A stretch of 64,000 nt of DNA from Mycolicibacterium setense (GTDB lineage: Bacteria; Actinomycetota; Actinomycetes; Mycobacteriales; Mycobacteriaceae), in assembly GCF_000805385.1 (NCBI RefSeq), contig NZ_JTJW01000006.1, positions 372,001-436,000 on the forward strand. Reading direction: 5' to 3'. Position numbers and translations under genes: made by a program. Positions 37,102-46,307 of this stretch are shown piece after piece. Under the pieces are notes generated by a model. The model was not told where the DNA came from. It did no database searches and saw only the letters and a program-made list of their open reading frames with translations. Within the stretch, counting starts at the first letter, position 1. Each line of letters opens with the position of its first letter.

Positions 37102-39591
37102 ATGACAGAGAACAACCGAGAATTCACCGGAGCCTCCTCACAGGGGGCTCCGGTGGCTTCATCGCGTCCCGCCAACGATCTGGCGGCGGCCACCCAGCAG
37201 TTGCTCGGTGGGGGGTCGCGTCAACTGGATGCGGCGGCTCTGCGGGACGCACTGCTCGATCTGCACGAATTCTGGCTCGCGACAAAGGCCGCCGAGATCG
37301 GGATCACGGCCACCAGCGGATTCGCGATCGTGGCAACCGGCGGGCTTGGCCGCGGCGAGATGTTGCCGTACTCCGATCTGGACCTCACGTTGTTGCATGA
37401 CAACATGCCGGTCGAGCTGGTCTCCGAGGTCGCCGAGAAGCTCTGGTATCCCTTGTGGGACGCCAATATTCGTATCGATCACAGTGTGCGCACCGTGCCC
37501 GAAGCGCTGAAGGTGGCCGGTGAGGACATCTCAGTGGGCCTGGCCATGCTCGACGCGCGTCACATCGCCGGTGACGCCGATCTGTCGGCACTGCTGGTCA
37601 GCGGGTCGCGCCGGCAGTGGCGGATCGGAATCGCCTCGCGGTTCGACGAGCTCGTCGAGCATGCGCGGGCGCGGTGGGAGCGCAGCGGCCAGATCGCGCA
37701 CCGCGCCGAACCGGATCTCAAGTCGGGCCGGGGCGGCCTGCGTGATGTTCAGCTGCTCAATGCGCTCGCGATAGCGCAACTGGCCGACGTGTATCCGAGC
37801 CGGGCCCTGGCCTCGCCGACCGGAACCCTGGGCGATGCCCACCTGGCGCTGCTCAATGTGCGTACCGAGCTGCACCGGGCCTCCGGCCGTGGTCGGGAAC
37901 TCCTGCTGGCCCAGCACGCCGACGAGATCGGCGCGGCCCTGCGAATCGGAGACCGGTTCGATCTGGCCCGCATGCTCTCCGATGCGGCCCGCACCGTGAG
38001 CTACTACGTCGACTCGGGTATTCGCACCGCGGCCAATGCGTTGCCGCGCCGTGGGTTTGCGGCACTGCGCCGCCCGGTGCGCCGGCCACTCGACGAGGGG
38101 GTGATCGAGTTCGCGGGTGAGGTGATCCTGGCCCGTGACGCACGCCCGGAACGCGATCCGGGTTTGATCCTGCGGGTCGCTGCGGCCTCGGCGGGCACCG
38201 GACTGCCGATGGCGGTGTCCACGTTGAGCAGGCTGGCCGAAACCGCTCCGGAACTGCGCACACCGTGGCCCCGCCAGGCGCTCAAGGACCTGCTGGTGCT
38301 GCTGGCGGCCGGTCCCGCCGCGGTGGCCACCATCGAGGCCCTGGACCGGACGGGGCTGTGGGGCCGGCTGTTCCCGGAGTGGGGCGCGGTGCGGGACCTA
38401 CCGCCGCGCGACGTGGTGCACATCTGGACCGTCGACCGCCATCTGGTCGAAACCGTCTCGCGGGCAGGCGCTTTCACCACAAGGGTGTCACGGCCGGATC
38501 TGCTGTTGCTCGGTGCGCTGTGCCACGACATCGGCAAGGGTCGCGGTGGCGACCACAGCGTGATCGGCGCGGAGCTGGCCACCCAGATCGGGACCCGGCT
38601 GGGTCTGTGGCCGTCCGACATCGAGGTGCTGTCCAAGATCGTCCGGTACCACCTGCTGCTGCCCGATACCGCGACACGACGAGATCTGCAGGACCCCAAG
38701 ACCATTGACGCGGTAACCGACGCGCTCGGTGGGGACATGGTGCTACTCGAGCTGCTGCACGTCTTGGCCGAGGCCGATTCGCTGGCGACGGGGCCCGGAG
38801 TGTGGGGCGACTGGAAGGCATCGCTGATCGGGGATCTGGTCCGACGGTGCCGACTGGTGATGGCCGGCGAGCCGCTGCCGCAGCCCGATCCCGTCGAACC
38901 TCGATTCATGGAGCTGGCCGCGGACGCCGGCATCCACGTCGAACTCACGCCGGGCGAGGGCCCGCACATCTATGACGTGACGATGATCGCCGCGGACCGG
39001 CGCGGCCTGCTGTCCAAGGCGGCCGGCGTGCTGGCACTGAATTCACTGCGCGTCCACTCGGCATCGGTCAACAGTCACGAGGGCTCGGCGATCAACACCT
39101 TCGTGGTGTCCCCGCACTTCGGCGCACCGCCGGCCGCCGAACTGCTTCGCCAGCAGTTCATCCTGGCGCTCGAGGGTGAACTGGACGTGATCGGTGCGCT
39201 GGAACGGCGCGATCAGGAGGCCGCTCAGCACCCGACCACCCGTGCCGGTGAGATCCTCGCGTCGGTGCCGGCCAACCACGTGCCCGCTCCGCCGCGCATC
39301 CTGTGGTCGCCCGGCGCCACGCCTTCAGACCTCATCGTCCAGATCCGCACCATCGATCGGGCAGGTCTGCTGGCGCGGCTGACCGCGGTGTTCGAGCGGG
39401 ACGGTGTCGACGTCGCCTGGGCCAAGGTGACCACGTTGGGTTCCTCGGTGGTCGACGTGTTCTGCATCACCGCACCGGCATTGGCCGCCGACGAGTCAGG
39501 TCGGGCTGCGTTCCGGGCGGAACTGGAGCGCGACATGTTCGCGATCCTGCCCGCGCCGCCACCGGCGAAACCGGTGCAGCAGGCAGGGTGA
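37102..39591 (+). CDS. glnD: PII adenylyl/uridylyltransferase and removing enzyme
   Basis: Bifunctional enzyme modifying and demodifying PII according to glutamine. 829 residues: nucleotidyltransferase domain with [16 protein letters not shown] (~80-100), HD phosphohydrolase domain with [17 protein letters not shown] (~475-490), and two C-terminal ACT domains ([19 protein letters not shown] and [19 protein letters not shown]) that sense glutamine. ATG at 37102 is chosen since GGGGAGGAG lies just ahead. A strong hairpin lies 22-50 bases inside the coding region. Confidence 0.95.
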   Translation: MTENNREFTGASSQGAPVASSRPANDLAAATQQLLGGGSRQLDAAALRDALLDLHEFWLATKAAEIGITATSGFAIVATGGLGRGEMLPYSDLDLTLLHDNMPVELVSEVAEKLWYPLWDANIRIDHSVRTVPEALKVAGEDISVGLAMLDARHIAGDADLSALLVSGSRRQWRIGIASRFDELVEHARARWERSGQIAHRAEPDLKSGRGGLRDVQLLNALAIAQLADVYPSRALASPTGTLGDAHLALLNVRTELHRASGRGRELLLAQHADEIGAALRIGDRFDLARMLSDAARTVSYYVDSGIRTAANALPRRGFAALRRPVRRPLDEGVIEFAGEVILARDARPERDPGLILRVAAASAGTGLPMAVSTLSRLAETAPELRTPWPRQALKDLLVLLAAGPAAVATIEALDRTGLWGRLFPEWGAVRDLPPRDVVHIWTVDRHLVETVSRAGAFTTRVSRPDLLLLGALCHDIGKGRGGDHSVIGAELATQIGTRLGLWPSDIEVLSKIVRYHLLLPDTATRRDLQDPKTIDAVTDALGGDMVLLELLHVLAEADSLATGPGVWGDWKASLIGDLVRRCRLVMAGEPLPQPDPVEPRFMELAADAGIHVELTPGEGPHIYDVTMIAADRRGLLSKAAGVLALNSLRVHSASVNSHEGSAINTFVVSPHFGAPPAAELLRQQFILALEGELDVIGALERRDQEAAQHPTTRAGEILASVPANHVPAPPRILWSPGATPSDLIVQIRTIDRAGLLARLTAVFERDGVDVAWAKVTTLGSSVVDVFCITAPALAADESGRAAFRAELERDMFAILPAPPPAKPVQQAG
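37126..37154 (+). other. Perfect hairpin in the first codons of glnD
   Basis: ACCGGAGCC (37126-37134) pairs with GGCTCCGGT (37146-37154), 9 perfect base pairs with an 11-base loop, 24 bases after the glnD start codon. It could attenuate transcription or translation of glnD relative to amt-glnB. Confidence 0.5.
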
Positions 39592-39613
39592 CGGGTACGC
39601 GAAGATTGGCCGC

Positions 39614-40414
39614 ATGACGAATTTCGCGGGCCAGAACTTCGGGTACGGTCCGCCGCCCCAGTACGGCTATGGCTCGCCACCCCAATATGGCTATGGTGCG
39701 CCGACCCCGTACGGCTACGGACCCCCGGTTCATGGCCAGGAGCCCGAGCGGTTCTCACCCGCCGCGCAAACCATCGTCAGCGCCGTGCTGCTGTTGCCCA
39801 CCATCCTGATCTTCTTCCTGGAATCCTGGCTGAGGCATGCGGAATGGCTCAAGAGCTCGTCGGAGCTGATGAGAAATGTCTGGGCCTTGGGTTCCAACGC
39901 CGTGCTTTGGCTGTACTTCCTGGTGGTCATCGCCTTCTGGGCGCGGCGTAACCGACGGGTTGCCGCGGTGACCGTCGTGATCGCGATGACGATGCTCGAC
40001 ACCGCGGTGTTGGCGGCGTACCTGTGGTACCCCTCCCTGTATCGGATGACGGGTGGTTCACCTGCGCTGATGTGGGTGCTCGATGCGTGTCCCGTGCTGA
40101 TCGCGGTGGGTCAGGTAAGCGCCTGGGGCATAGCGCGTCGACGCAACAAGATCTGGGCCGTCGGCCTGATCGCGACTGTGGTGTTCGCAACCGTCGATCA
40201 GCTGGTGCGTCAATCGCTGATCCGGGACGCGGTTCACAATCACGAATCCTTCGACGGTGCGTGGTGGAGCCAGTGGTGGGGCGCGGCGGCCACGAGCATG
40301 GGCATCTTCGTGCTTTCCTGCCTGATCTGCTGGGCGGCGGACGCCATGAGTTCCGCCTCGCGGCGCACGACCACGCCACAATTCGGCGGCCCGCTAGGCT
40401 TACCACGTGTTTGA
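39614..40414 (+). CDS. Polytopic membrane protein with Tyr/Gly/Pro repeat N-terminus
   Basis: 266 residues. Residues ~8-40 consist of QYGYGSPP-like repeats (cytoplasmic). About six hydrophobic helices follow (AAQTIVSAVLLLPTILIFFL, NAVLWLYFLVVIAFWA, VIAMTMLDTAVLAAYLWY and three more). No transporter or enzyme motif is visible and I do not recognise the family. It overlaps the GTG of ffh by 8 bases. Confidence 0.75.
   Translation: MTNFAGQNFGYGPPPQYGYGSPPQYGYGAPTPYGYGPPVHGQEPERFSPAAQTIVSAVLLLPTILIFFLESWLRHAEWLKSSSELMRNVWALGSNAVLWLYFLVVIAFWARRNRRVAAVTVVIAMTMLDTAVLAAYLWYPSLYRMTGGSPALMWVLDACPVLIAVGQVSAWGIARRRNKIWAVGLIATVVFATVDQLVRQSLIRDAVHNHESFDGAWWSQWWGAAATSMGIFVLSCLICWAADAMSSASRRTTTPQFGGPLGLPRV
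40395..40400 (+). promoter_or_regulatory. Candidate leaderless -10 element of ffh
   Basis: TAGGCT fits TANNNT six bases before the GTG of ffh, inside the end of the preceding gene. Confidence 0.4.
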
Positions 40415-41975
40415 GAGCCTGTCTGACCGGTTGACCGGAGCCCTGCAGGGCCTACGCGGCAAAGGGCGGTTGACCGACGCCGATATCGACGCCACGGCGC
40501 GCGAGATCCGGTTGGCCCTGCTGGAGGCCGACGTCTCGCTGCCGGTGGTGCGTGCCTTCGTGTCGCGCATCAAGGATCGCGCCAAGGGTGCCGAGGTCTC
40601 GGCCGCGCTGAATCCGGCGCAGCAGGTGGTCAAGATCGTCAACGAGGAGCTGATCGGCATCCTCGGCGGCGAGACCCGTCAACTGGCCTTCGCCAAGAAC
40701 CCGCCGACCGTGATCATGCTGGCCGGCCTGCAAGGCGCCGGCAAGACCACGCTGGCCGGCAAGCTGGCGAAATGGCTCAAGGGGCTGGGCCACACCCCGC
40801 TGCTGGTGGCGTGTGACCTGCAGCGGCCCGGCGCGGTCAACCAGCTGCAGATCGTCGGCGAACGCGCGGGCGTGGCAGTCTTCGCCCCGCACCCGGGCAC
40901 CGCCCCCGGCGCGCACGAATCCGACGGCGCGGGGGACCCGGTGGCAGTGGCCGCGGCCGGCCTGGCCGAAGCCCGGGCCAAGCACTTCGACGTCGTCCTC
41001 GTCGATACCGCGGGCCGCCTCGGCATCGACGACGAACTGATGAGCCAGGCTGCCGCGATCCGTGACGCCGTGCGTCCGGACGAGACCCTGTTCGTCCTCG
41101 ACGCCATGATCGGTCAGGATGCCGTCGCCACCGCCGAGGCGTTCCGTGAGGGTGTCGGATTCACCGGTGTGGTGCTGACCAAGCTCGACGGCGATGCGCG
41201 CGGTGGTGCCGCGCTGTCCGTGCGTGAGATCACCGGCATGCCGATCCTGTTCGCGTCCGCGGGGGAGAAGCTCGAAGACTTCGATGTCTTCCACCCCGAC
41301 CGGATGGCCAGCCGCATCCTGGGGATGGGCGACGTGCTCACCCTCATCGAGCAGGCCGAGCAGGTATTCGACCAACAGAAGGCCGAGGAGGCCGCCGCCA
41401 AGATCGGCTCGGGCGAGCTGACGCTGGAGGACTTCCTCGAGCAGATGCTGGCGATCCGCAAGATGGGCCCGATCGGCAATCTGCTCGGCATGCTGCCCGG
41501 TGCCGGCCAGATGAAAGATGCGCTGGCCGCCGTGGACGACAAGCAGCTGGACCGCGTACAGGCGATCATCCGCGGCATGACCCCGGCCGAGCGGGCCGAC
41601 CCCAAGATCATCAACGCGTCCCGGCGGCTACGTATCGCCAACGGCTCCGGGGTGACCGTGTCCGAGGTCAATTCGCTGGTCGACCGGTTCTTCGACGCGC
41701 GCAAGATGATGTCGTCGATGGCCGGCCAGATGGGCATGCCGTTCGGACGCAAGAACACGCCGCGCAAGGCCGCCAAGGGCAAGAACAAGCAGGCCGGCAA
41801 AAAGGGCCGCAAGGGTGCGGGCCCGACGCCACCGAAGGTGCGTAACCCGCTGGGTGCCGGCGGGCTTCCCGCCGGCTTCCCCGACCTGTCCAACATGCCC
41901 AAGGGGCTGGACGAGCTGCCGCCCGGCCTCGCCGATTTCGACCTGTCCAAGCTGAAGTTCCCGGGCCAGAAGTAG
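40407..41975 (+). CDS. ffh: Signal recognition particle protein Ffh
   Basis: GTPase that binds signal sequences and 4.5S RNA. 522 residues: N domain, G domain with AGLQGAGKTTLAGKLA, DTAGRLGIDDELM and TKLDGDARGG, and a Met-rich M domain (~310-440; FLEQMLAIRKMGPIGNLLGMLPG) followed by a Lys-rich and Gly/Pro-rich tail (KAAKGKNKQAGKKGRKG) longer than in E. coli, as usual for mycobacteria. GTG start. Confidence 0.97.
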   Translation: MFESLSDRLTGALQGLRGKGRLTDADIDATAREIRLALLEADVSLPVVRAFVSRIKDRAKGAEVSAALNPAQQVVKIVNEELIGILGGETRQLAFAKNPPTVIMLAGLQGAGKTTLAGKLAKWLKGLGHTPLLVACDLQRPGAVNQLQIVGERAGVAVFAPHPGTAPGAHESDGAGDPVAVAAAGLAEARAKHFDVVLVDTAGRLGIDDELMSQAAAIRDAVRPDETLFVLDAMIGQDAVATAEAFREGVGFTGVVLTKLDGDARGGAALSVREITGMPILFASAGEKLEDFDVFHPDRMASRILGMGDVLTLIEQAEQVFDQQKAEEAAAKIGSGELTLEDFLEQMLAIRKMGPIGNLLGMLPGAGQMKDALAAVDDKQLDRVQAIIRGMTPAERADPKIINASRRLRIANGSGVTVSEVNSLVDRFFDARKMMSSMAGQMGMPFGRKNTPRKAAKGKNKQAGKKGRKGAGPTPPKVRNPLGAGGLPAGFPDLSNMPKGLDELPPGLADFDLSKLKFPGQK

Positions 41976-41979
41976 TTCG

Positions 41980-43044
41980 GTGCGCGCGCTCCACCTCCGG
42001 GGACGCGGCCTGCCCGACGGCGAAGCCGTCGAGTGGTGGGTGGCCGATGGAGTGCTGTCAGTGGAGCCGATTGCCAACGCGGACACCGTGTTTGACGGTG
42101 GCTGGATCATCCCCGGCCTGGTCGACGCCCACTGCCACGTAGGCCTGGGCCCGGGCGGTGCCGTCGACATCGACGAGGCGGTCACCCAGGCCGAAACCGA
42201 GCGTGACGCCGGTGCGCTGTTGCTGCGCGACGCCGGTTCGCCCGTGGACACCCGTAGCTTCGACGACCGTGAGGACCTGCCGCGCATCATCCGGGCCGGT
42301 CGGCATCTGGCCCGGCCCAAGCGCTATTCACCCGGTTTGCCGATCGACATCGAGGACGAGTCGCAACTGCCCGCGGCCGTGGCCGAGCAGGCCCGCTGGG
42401 GCGACGGCTGGGTGAAACTGGTCGGCGACTGGATCGACCGCGGTATCGGAGACCTGGCACCGCTGTGGTCCGACGGGATCCTCAAGGCCGCGATTGACGC
42501 GGCCCACGCCGAAGGGGCACGGGTCACCGCGCACGTGTTCGGCGAAGAGGCCCTACCCGGGCTGATCAACGCCGGCATCGACTGCATCGAGCACGGCACC
42601 GGGATCACCGACGACACCATCGAATTGATGCTCGCGCACGGGACGGCGTTGGTGCCCACCCTGATCAACATCGACAACTTCCCCGGGATCGCCGACGCGG
42701 CCGGCAAGTACCCGGCCTACGCGAAGCACATGCGCGATCTCTATGCCTCCTGCCGCCGCCGGGTCGGCGCGGCCCACGAGGCGGGGATTCCGATTTTCGC
42801 GGGTACCGATGCGGGCGGGATGATCGCCCACGGCCGTATCGCCGACGAGGTCGAGGCGCTCAAGGGCATCGGGATGAGCCCGACAGCCGCGCTCGGAGCG
42901 GCCAGTTGGGATGCTCGGGCCTGGCTGGGCCGGCCCGCGCTGGAGCACGGAGCGTCCGCAGACCTGGTGTGCTACGGCGACGATCCCCGCCACGGCGGCG
43001 TCAGCCACCCGGAACTGGTGATCCTGCGCGGTCGCGTCTACTGA
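41980..43044 (+). CDS. Metal-dependent amidohydrolase
   Basis: 354 residues, amidohydrolase superfamily TIM barrel. Metal ligands are visible: DAHCHVG (two His), VTAHVFGEEA, CIEHGTGI and the Asp in GTDAGGMIAHG. The small beta-sandwich is split between both ends (ILRGRVY at the C-terminus). The substrate is unknown; imidazolonepropionase- or prolidase-like members share this arrangement. It lies 4 bases after ffh, as Rv2915c does in M. tuberculosis. Confidence 0.9.
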   Translation: MRALHLRGRGLPDGEAVEWWVADGVLSVEPIANADTVFDGGWIIPGLVDAHCHVGLGPGGAVDIDEAVTQAETERDAGALLLRDAGSPVDTRSFDDREDLPRIIRAGRHLARPKRYSPGLPIDIEDESQLPAAVAEQARWGDGWVKLVGDWIDRGIGDLAPLWSDGILKAAIDAAHAEGARVTAHVFGEEALPGLINAGIDCIEHGTGITDDTIELMLAHGTALVPTLINIDNFPGIADAAGKYPAYAKHMRDLYASCRRRVGAAHEAGIPIFAGTDAGGMIAHGRIADEVEALKGIGMSPTAALGAASWDARAWLGRPALEHGASADLVCYGDDPRHGGVSHPELVILRGRVY

Positions 43045-43064
43045 CAGTTGCGCCCGGTGATCTT

Positions 43065-43103
43065 GTGCACCTCCGGTAACGTCCGCCGTTACCCGAGGCG
43101 CAC
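43065..43103. terminator. Bidirectional hairpin between the amidohydrolase and MarR genes
   Basis: Outer stem GTGCACCTC (43065-43073) with GAGGCGCAC (43095-43103), one mismatch, and inner stem GGTAACG (43075-43081) with CGTTACC (43087-43093). It ends 4 bases from the MarR stop codon and serves convergent genes. Confidence 0.65.
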
Positions 43104-43106
43104 GAA

Positions 43107-43562
43107 TCACGCGTTCTGCGCGGCTTCGGCGATCTTGTCCAGCAATGTGCGTAGGCGTTTGGTGTTTGCGGATCCCAGTTGAGTGCTGAGCTGTTCCTCG
43201 ACTTCCGCGACCACGGCATCGGCGCGGCGCAGGGCGTCGCGGCCCACGTCGGTGAGGTGCAACTCCTGGACATGGCGATGGCGTGGGTGCGGTTTGCGCT
43301 CCAGTTGGCCGCGCTTTTCCAGGCGGTCCGCCAGCGACGCGACTGCCTGTGGGGTGACGTTGAGGCGCCTGGCCACCTCCGCGCCGGTCAAGCCCGGGTC
43401 GGCGTGCACCGACATCAGCAACGAGTAGTGCGCCACCGGGATGTCCAGCGAGCGCAGTCGCTGCTCCTTGAGTGTCTGCACGGCACCCTCGGCCTTGCGT
43501 AGCGCCCAGGTCACGCGGTCCAGTGCATCGGCACCGACCGGCCCCTGGTCAGTCTCCTTCAC
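43107..43562 (-). CDS. MarR-family transcriptional regulator
   Basis: 151 residues from GTG 43562. The winged-helix core (DPGLTGAEVARRLNVTPQAVASLADRLEKRGQLERKPHPRHRHVQELHLTDVGRD, given as family pattern: helix-turn-helix around residues 58-80, wing around 88-104) is typical. It is divergent from a short-chain dehydrogenase. A perfect inverted repeat 22 bases upstream of its start suggests autoregulation. The longer open frame upstream of GTG 43562 runs through the neighbouring gene and is not used. Confidence 0.88.
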   Translation of the reverse strand: MKETDQGPVGADALDRVTWALRKAEGAVQTLKEQRLRSLDIPVAHYSLLMSVHADPGLTGAEVARRLNVTPQAVASLADRLEKRGQLERKPHPRHRHVQELHLTDVGRDALRRADAVVAEVEEQLSTQLGSANTKRLRTLLDKIAEAAQNA

Positions 43563-43583
43563 TGGTCGAGGGTACGACACGCG

Positions 43584-43598
43584 ACGTCTGTTAGACGT
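43584..43598. promoter_or_regulatory. Inverted repeat ACGTCT-GTT-AGACGT next to the marR start
   Basis: A perfect 6-3-6 palindrome centred 29 bases before the regulator's start codon; a likely operator for autoregulation. Confidence 0.45.
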
Positions 43599-43733
43599 TT
43601 GCTGTGCACCAAAGGTTTGAGACCAGCCGACCGGGGAGTCATCACAAGCGTCAAGGAGGCTGGTCACAGCCTGATTCGCTGTAGTCGACCTGACAGAACC
43701 AGCCACGGGATCAATGATAACAAGCCCTTGTGA

Positions 43734-43753
43734 ACTATCAAGTGTTTGATAGT
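43734..43753. promoter_or_regulatory. Inverted repeat ACTATCAA-N4-TTGATAGT upstream of the SDR
   Basis: Perfect 8-4-8 palindrome. TTGATA/TATCAA half-sites are common in MarR-family operators. It lies ~125 bases before the SDR start and is the best candidate binding site for the adjacent MarR protein. Confidence 0.55.
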
Positions 43754-43793
43754 ATGAAGGCGGTTTAGTCCGTTGCTCGGTGTGGGTTGACGT

Positions 43794-43825
43794 TTGCCGC
43801 TTGCCGCTTGCCGCTTGCCGCTTGC
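43794..43825. repeat. TTGCCGC x 4 tandem heptamer repeat
   Basis: Four perfect TTGCCGC copies at 43794-43821 and a partial fifth, in the leader of the SDR gene 53-84 bases before its ATG. The heptamer array is prone to slippage. Confidence 0.85.
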
Positions 43826-43877
43826 GATCGATGCAAGCGTCCGCGCACTGACGACACGGCTCACGAGAGGATTTGAG

Positions 43878-44615
43878 ATGGAATTGACGGATCGGACGTG
43901 GCTTGTCACAGGTGGCGCGACGGGTATCGGGCTCGCGCTGGCGAAGGCGGTCGGTGCGCGTGGTAATCGCGTCATCATCTGTGGACGCAATCAGGCGAAT
44001 CTGGACAGGGCGTGTAGCGAGGATCCCAATTTGATTGCCCGCCAATGCGATATTGCGGACGGTGCGAGCCGGGGAGCGCTGGTGAGTTGGCTCGCTGCCG
44101 AGTATCCCGACCTGAGCGTGCTGGTGAACAACGCGGGGATTCAGATTCCGCGGGATTTCCGCGCCGGTGATGCGGCCCGGGAGCTGGACGCCGAGATCGC
44201 GACCAACCTTGCCGCGCCGGTGCATTTGATCGACGAATTGTTGCCACAACTGCGGCGACAGCCCGCTGCGACGATCATCAATGTGACGTCAGGTCTCGCG
44301 TTCGCGCCGCTGGCCGTCTTCCCGGTCTATTGCGCGACGAAAGCCGCGTTGCACTCGTTCACCCTGAGCCTTCGCCATCAGCTTCGCGGCAGTCCCGTAG
44401 AGGTCATCGAGATGGCGCCGCCGATCGTTGCCTCGGGCCTCCGGTCGCAAGCCAGCGCCGAACGTAATCCGGCCGCGAGTGTGGCGGTGACGGCCGAGGA
44501 GTTCGTCGCGGATGCGTTGCCCCTGCTGGAGCGTGGCGACGCGGAAGTATTGGTCGGCCAGTCGGCAGGGACTCGCCGTGAGGGCGAAGCGTTGTTTGAC
44601 CGGATGAACCCGTGA
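43878..44615 (+). CDS. Short-chain dehydrogenase/reductase, DltE-like
   Basis: 245 residues from ATG 43878, preceded by GAGAGG. Cofactor loop TGGATGIG, NNAG at residues ~89-92, catalytic Ser in INVTSGLAF and the YxxxK in YCATKAAL are all present, so it is an active classical SDR. The C-terminus resembles DltE-type oxidoreductases. Divergent from MarR. The substrate is unknown. Confidence 0.9.
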   Translation: MELTDRTWLVTGGATGIGLALAKAVGARGNRVIICGRNQANLDRACSEDPNLIARQCDIADGASRGALVSWLAAEYPDLSVLVNNAGIQIPRDFRAGDAARELDAEIATNLAAPVHLIDELLPQLRRQPAATIINVTSGLAFAPLAVFPVYCATKAALHSFTLSLRHQLRGSPVEVIEMAPPIVASGLRSQASAERNPAASVAVTAEEFVADALPLLERGDAEVLVGQSAGTRREGEALFDRMNP

Positions 44616-44625
44616 GGAGCGTGTG

Positions 44626-44658
44626 GTGAAGGTATTGACGGTGGGCGCGACCGGGCTG
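44626..44658 (+). pseudogene. Ten-codon remnant of an NmrA/NAD(P)-binding protein gene
   Basis: After GAGGAG, a GTG start encodes KVLTVGATG, the beginning of a Rossmann-fold NAD(P)-binding protein (VxVxGATG). After the second Gly the sequence becomes the end of the opposing flavoprotein gene. The start signals are intact but the body is missing, so a third gene of the SDR operon was cut here. Confidence 0.55.
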
Positions 44659-44667
44659 CACCGCGGC

Positions 44668-46215
44668 TCAGTACACGTCTCGCACGTAACGGTGGGTCTT
44701 GATCAGGTCGTTGACGTAGGCGTGTGCGGCCTCGGCGTCCATGCCACCGCTTTCGGCGACGATCTGGTGCAGGGCGGCGTCGACGTCCTTGGCCATGCGG
44801 TCGGCGTCACCACACACGTAGATGTGTGCGCCGTCCTGTAGCCAGTCGAACAGTTCCTTCGAGCTTTCCCGCATTCGTTGCTGCACATACAATTTCGCGG
44901 CCTGGTCGCGGGAGAACGCCAGGTCGAGCCGGCTCAGCGTGCCGGATTCGACGAACCCCGTCAACTCGTCGCCGTACAGAAAGTCGGTGGTCCGGCGCCG
45001 GTCCCCGAAGAACAGCCAGGACCGGCCGGACGCCCCGGCGGCCTGCCGCTCTTGCAGAAAGGCCCGGAACGGCGCGATGCCCGTGCCCGGGCCGATCATG
45101 ATGATCGGCACGTCGCCGGCCGGAAGGCGGAAATGATGGTTGGGTCGCAGGTGGACCCGAACCGTCTGCGCGCGCTCGGCAAGATAGGTCGAGGCCACGC
45201 CGCCGTGCCGGCGGTCGGTTCCGTCGTAGCGCACGGTGGCCACGGTCAGGTGCACGTGATCGGCATGCACCAGCGGGCTTGACGCGATCGAGTAATCGCG
45301 GAACTGCAACGGGCGCAATGTATCGACGACCTCGTCGACGGTGAGGTCGGCCCGCCTGATCAGGTCGAGGACGTCTTCTCCGTAGGCGGCGGGACCCGTC
45401 AACTCCTGAAGTGCGCGTGAGGGCGTCCGGATCTCCAGCTTCTCGGTGAGCAGAACACCCAACGCCTCTTCGGCGTCTGCGACCCGGTGCTCGGGGCCCA
45501 CCTTGAGTTCGGCCAGCATCGCCGCGACCAGATCGGGATCGTTGGTTGCGTGGACTGCCAGCGAATCGCCTGCTTCGTAGGTGATCCCGGATCCGCTGAG
45601 GTCCAGCTCGTAGTGGCGGACGTCTTTGTCGGATGCCGCTGTGGTGAGCAGCCGGTTGACCGTCACGGGTACCGCGATGGGGCGGTTGCGGTCCTGGTTA
45701 CGAGGGGAGGGATCAGCCGCAGGGTTCTCGACGACGACGGCGGGCGCGGCGGTACCGGCCAGCGTCGCGGTCAGCTGCTTGACGAGGTCGGTGGTCCAGG
45801 CAGCAGCGGGTTCCTCGTAGCGGCCGTCGACGTCGACCCGGTCGGCCAGGCGGGTCGCGCCGAGCTCTTCGAGCCGCGCGTCCAGCAGTTTCCCTGCGTT
45901 GCAGAACAATTCGTAGGACGTGTCGCCGAGGGCGAGCACTGCGAAACTCATGTGTTCCAGCCGCTCGGTCGAGGCGCTGATCGCTTCCCAGAACAACGTG
46001 GCGGTGTCAGGGAATTCGCCGTCACCGAAGGTTGACGTCACCACGATGAAATGTGTTGTGCTACTGAGGAGGCCGAGTTCCACCTGGTTGAGTTCCACGG
46101 CCTCGGCGGGGATTCCGGCGGCCGTAGCGGCTTCGGCGAACGACATGGCGGCATCTTCGGCGTTGCCCATGTCGGTGCCATAGGCGACCACCAACGAGAA
46201 CTCACGGTCGGACAC
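44668..46215 (-). CDS. CysJ/cytochrome P450 reductase-like flavoprotein
   Basis: NADPH-dependent diflavin reductase. 516 residues: flavodoxin-like FMN domain (LVVAYGTDMGNAED, STFGDGEFPD, LALGDTSYE), FAD-binding domain (RDYSIASSP with the FAD-stacking Tyr, HGGVASTYL) and NADPH domain (GPGTGIAPFRAFLQER, YVCGD, terminal Tyr). GTG 46215 is chosen because AGGGGAG lies 5 bases before it. No sulfite reductase haemoprotein or P450 is adjacent, so the electron acceptor is unknown. Confidence 0.9.
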   Translation of the reverse strand: MSDREFSLVVAYGTDMGNAEDAAMSFAEAATAAGIPAEAVELNQVELGLLSSTTHFIVVTSTFGDGEFPDTATLFWEAISASTERLEHMSFAVLALGDTSYELFCNAGKLLDARLEELGATRLADRVDVDGRYEEPAAAWTTDLVKQLTATLAGTAAPAVVVENPAADPSPRNQDRNRPIAVPVTVNRLLTTAASDKDVRHYELDLSGSGITYEAGDSLAVHATNDPDLVAAMLAELKVGPEHRVADAEEALGVLLTEKLEIRTPSRALQELTGPAAYGEDVLDLIRRADLTVDEVVDTLRPLQFRDYSIASSPLVHADHVHLTVATVRYDGTDRRHGGVASTYLAERAQTVRVHLRPNHHFRLPAGDVPIIMIGPGTGIAPFRAFLQERQAAGASGRSWLFFGDRRRTTDFLYGDELTGFVESGTLSRLDLAFSRDQAAKLYVQQRMRESSKELFDWLQDGAHIYVCGDADRMAKDVDAALHQIVAESGGMDAEAAHAYVNDLIKTHRYVRDVY

Positions 46216-46307
46216 ATCGGCTCCCCTCATCGCGCGCGGGCACACCACACGAATTTAGGGTGACCTTACTTTCTCGCGAGTGCCGTTGGGGCCCTACCCC
46301 TCTAGGG

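Larger units (their letters stand above)
43563..43877. other. 315-bp divergent control region between MarR and SDR genes
   Basis: No gene. It contains two perfect inverted repeats and a TTGCCGC array (listed separately). The central part (43650-43770) is AT-richer than its surroundings, consistent with promoters. Confidence 0.6.

Noticed and set aside
43107..44249. 380-residue version of the MarR gene
   Set aside because: The N-terminal extension runs antisense through the SDR gene and the palindromes; the winged-helix protein starts at GTG 43562.
44623..44841. 72-residue open frame continuing from the NAD(P)-binding remnant
   Set aside because: After ten codons it reads antisense through the flavoprotein C-terminus; only the first codons look like real gene sequence.
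46254..46272. IdeR iron box before the flavoprotein gene
   Set aside because: Only about half of the 19-bp consensus matches; kept as an imperfect palindrome only.
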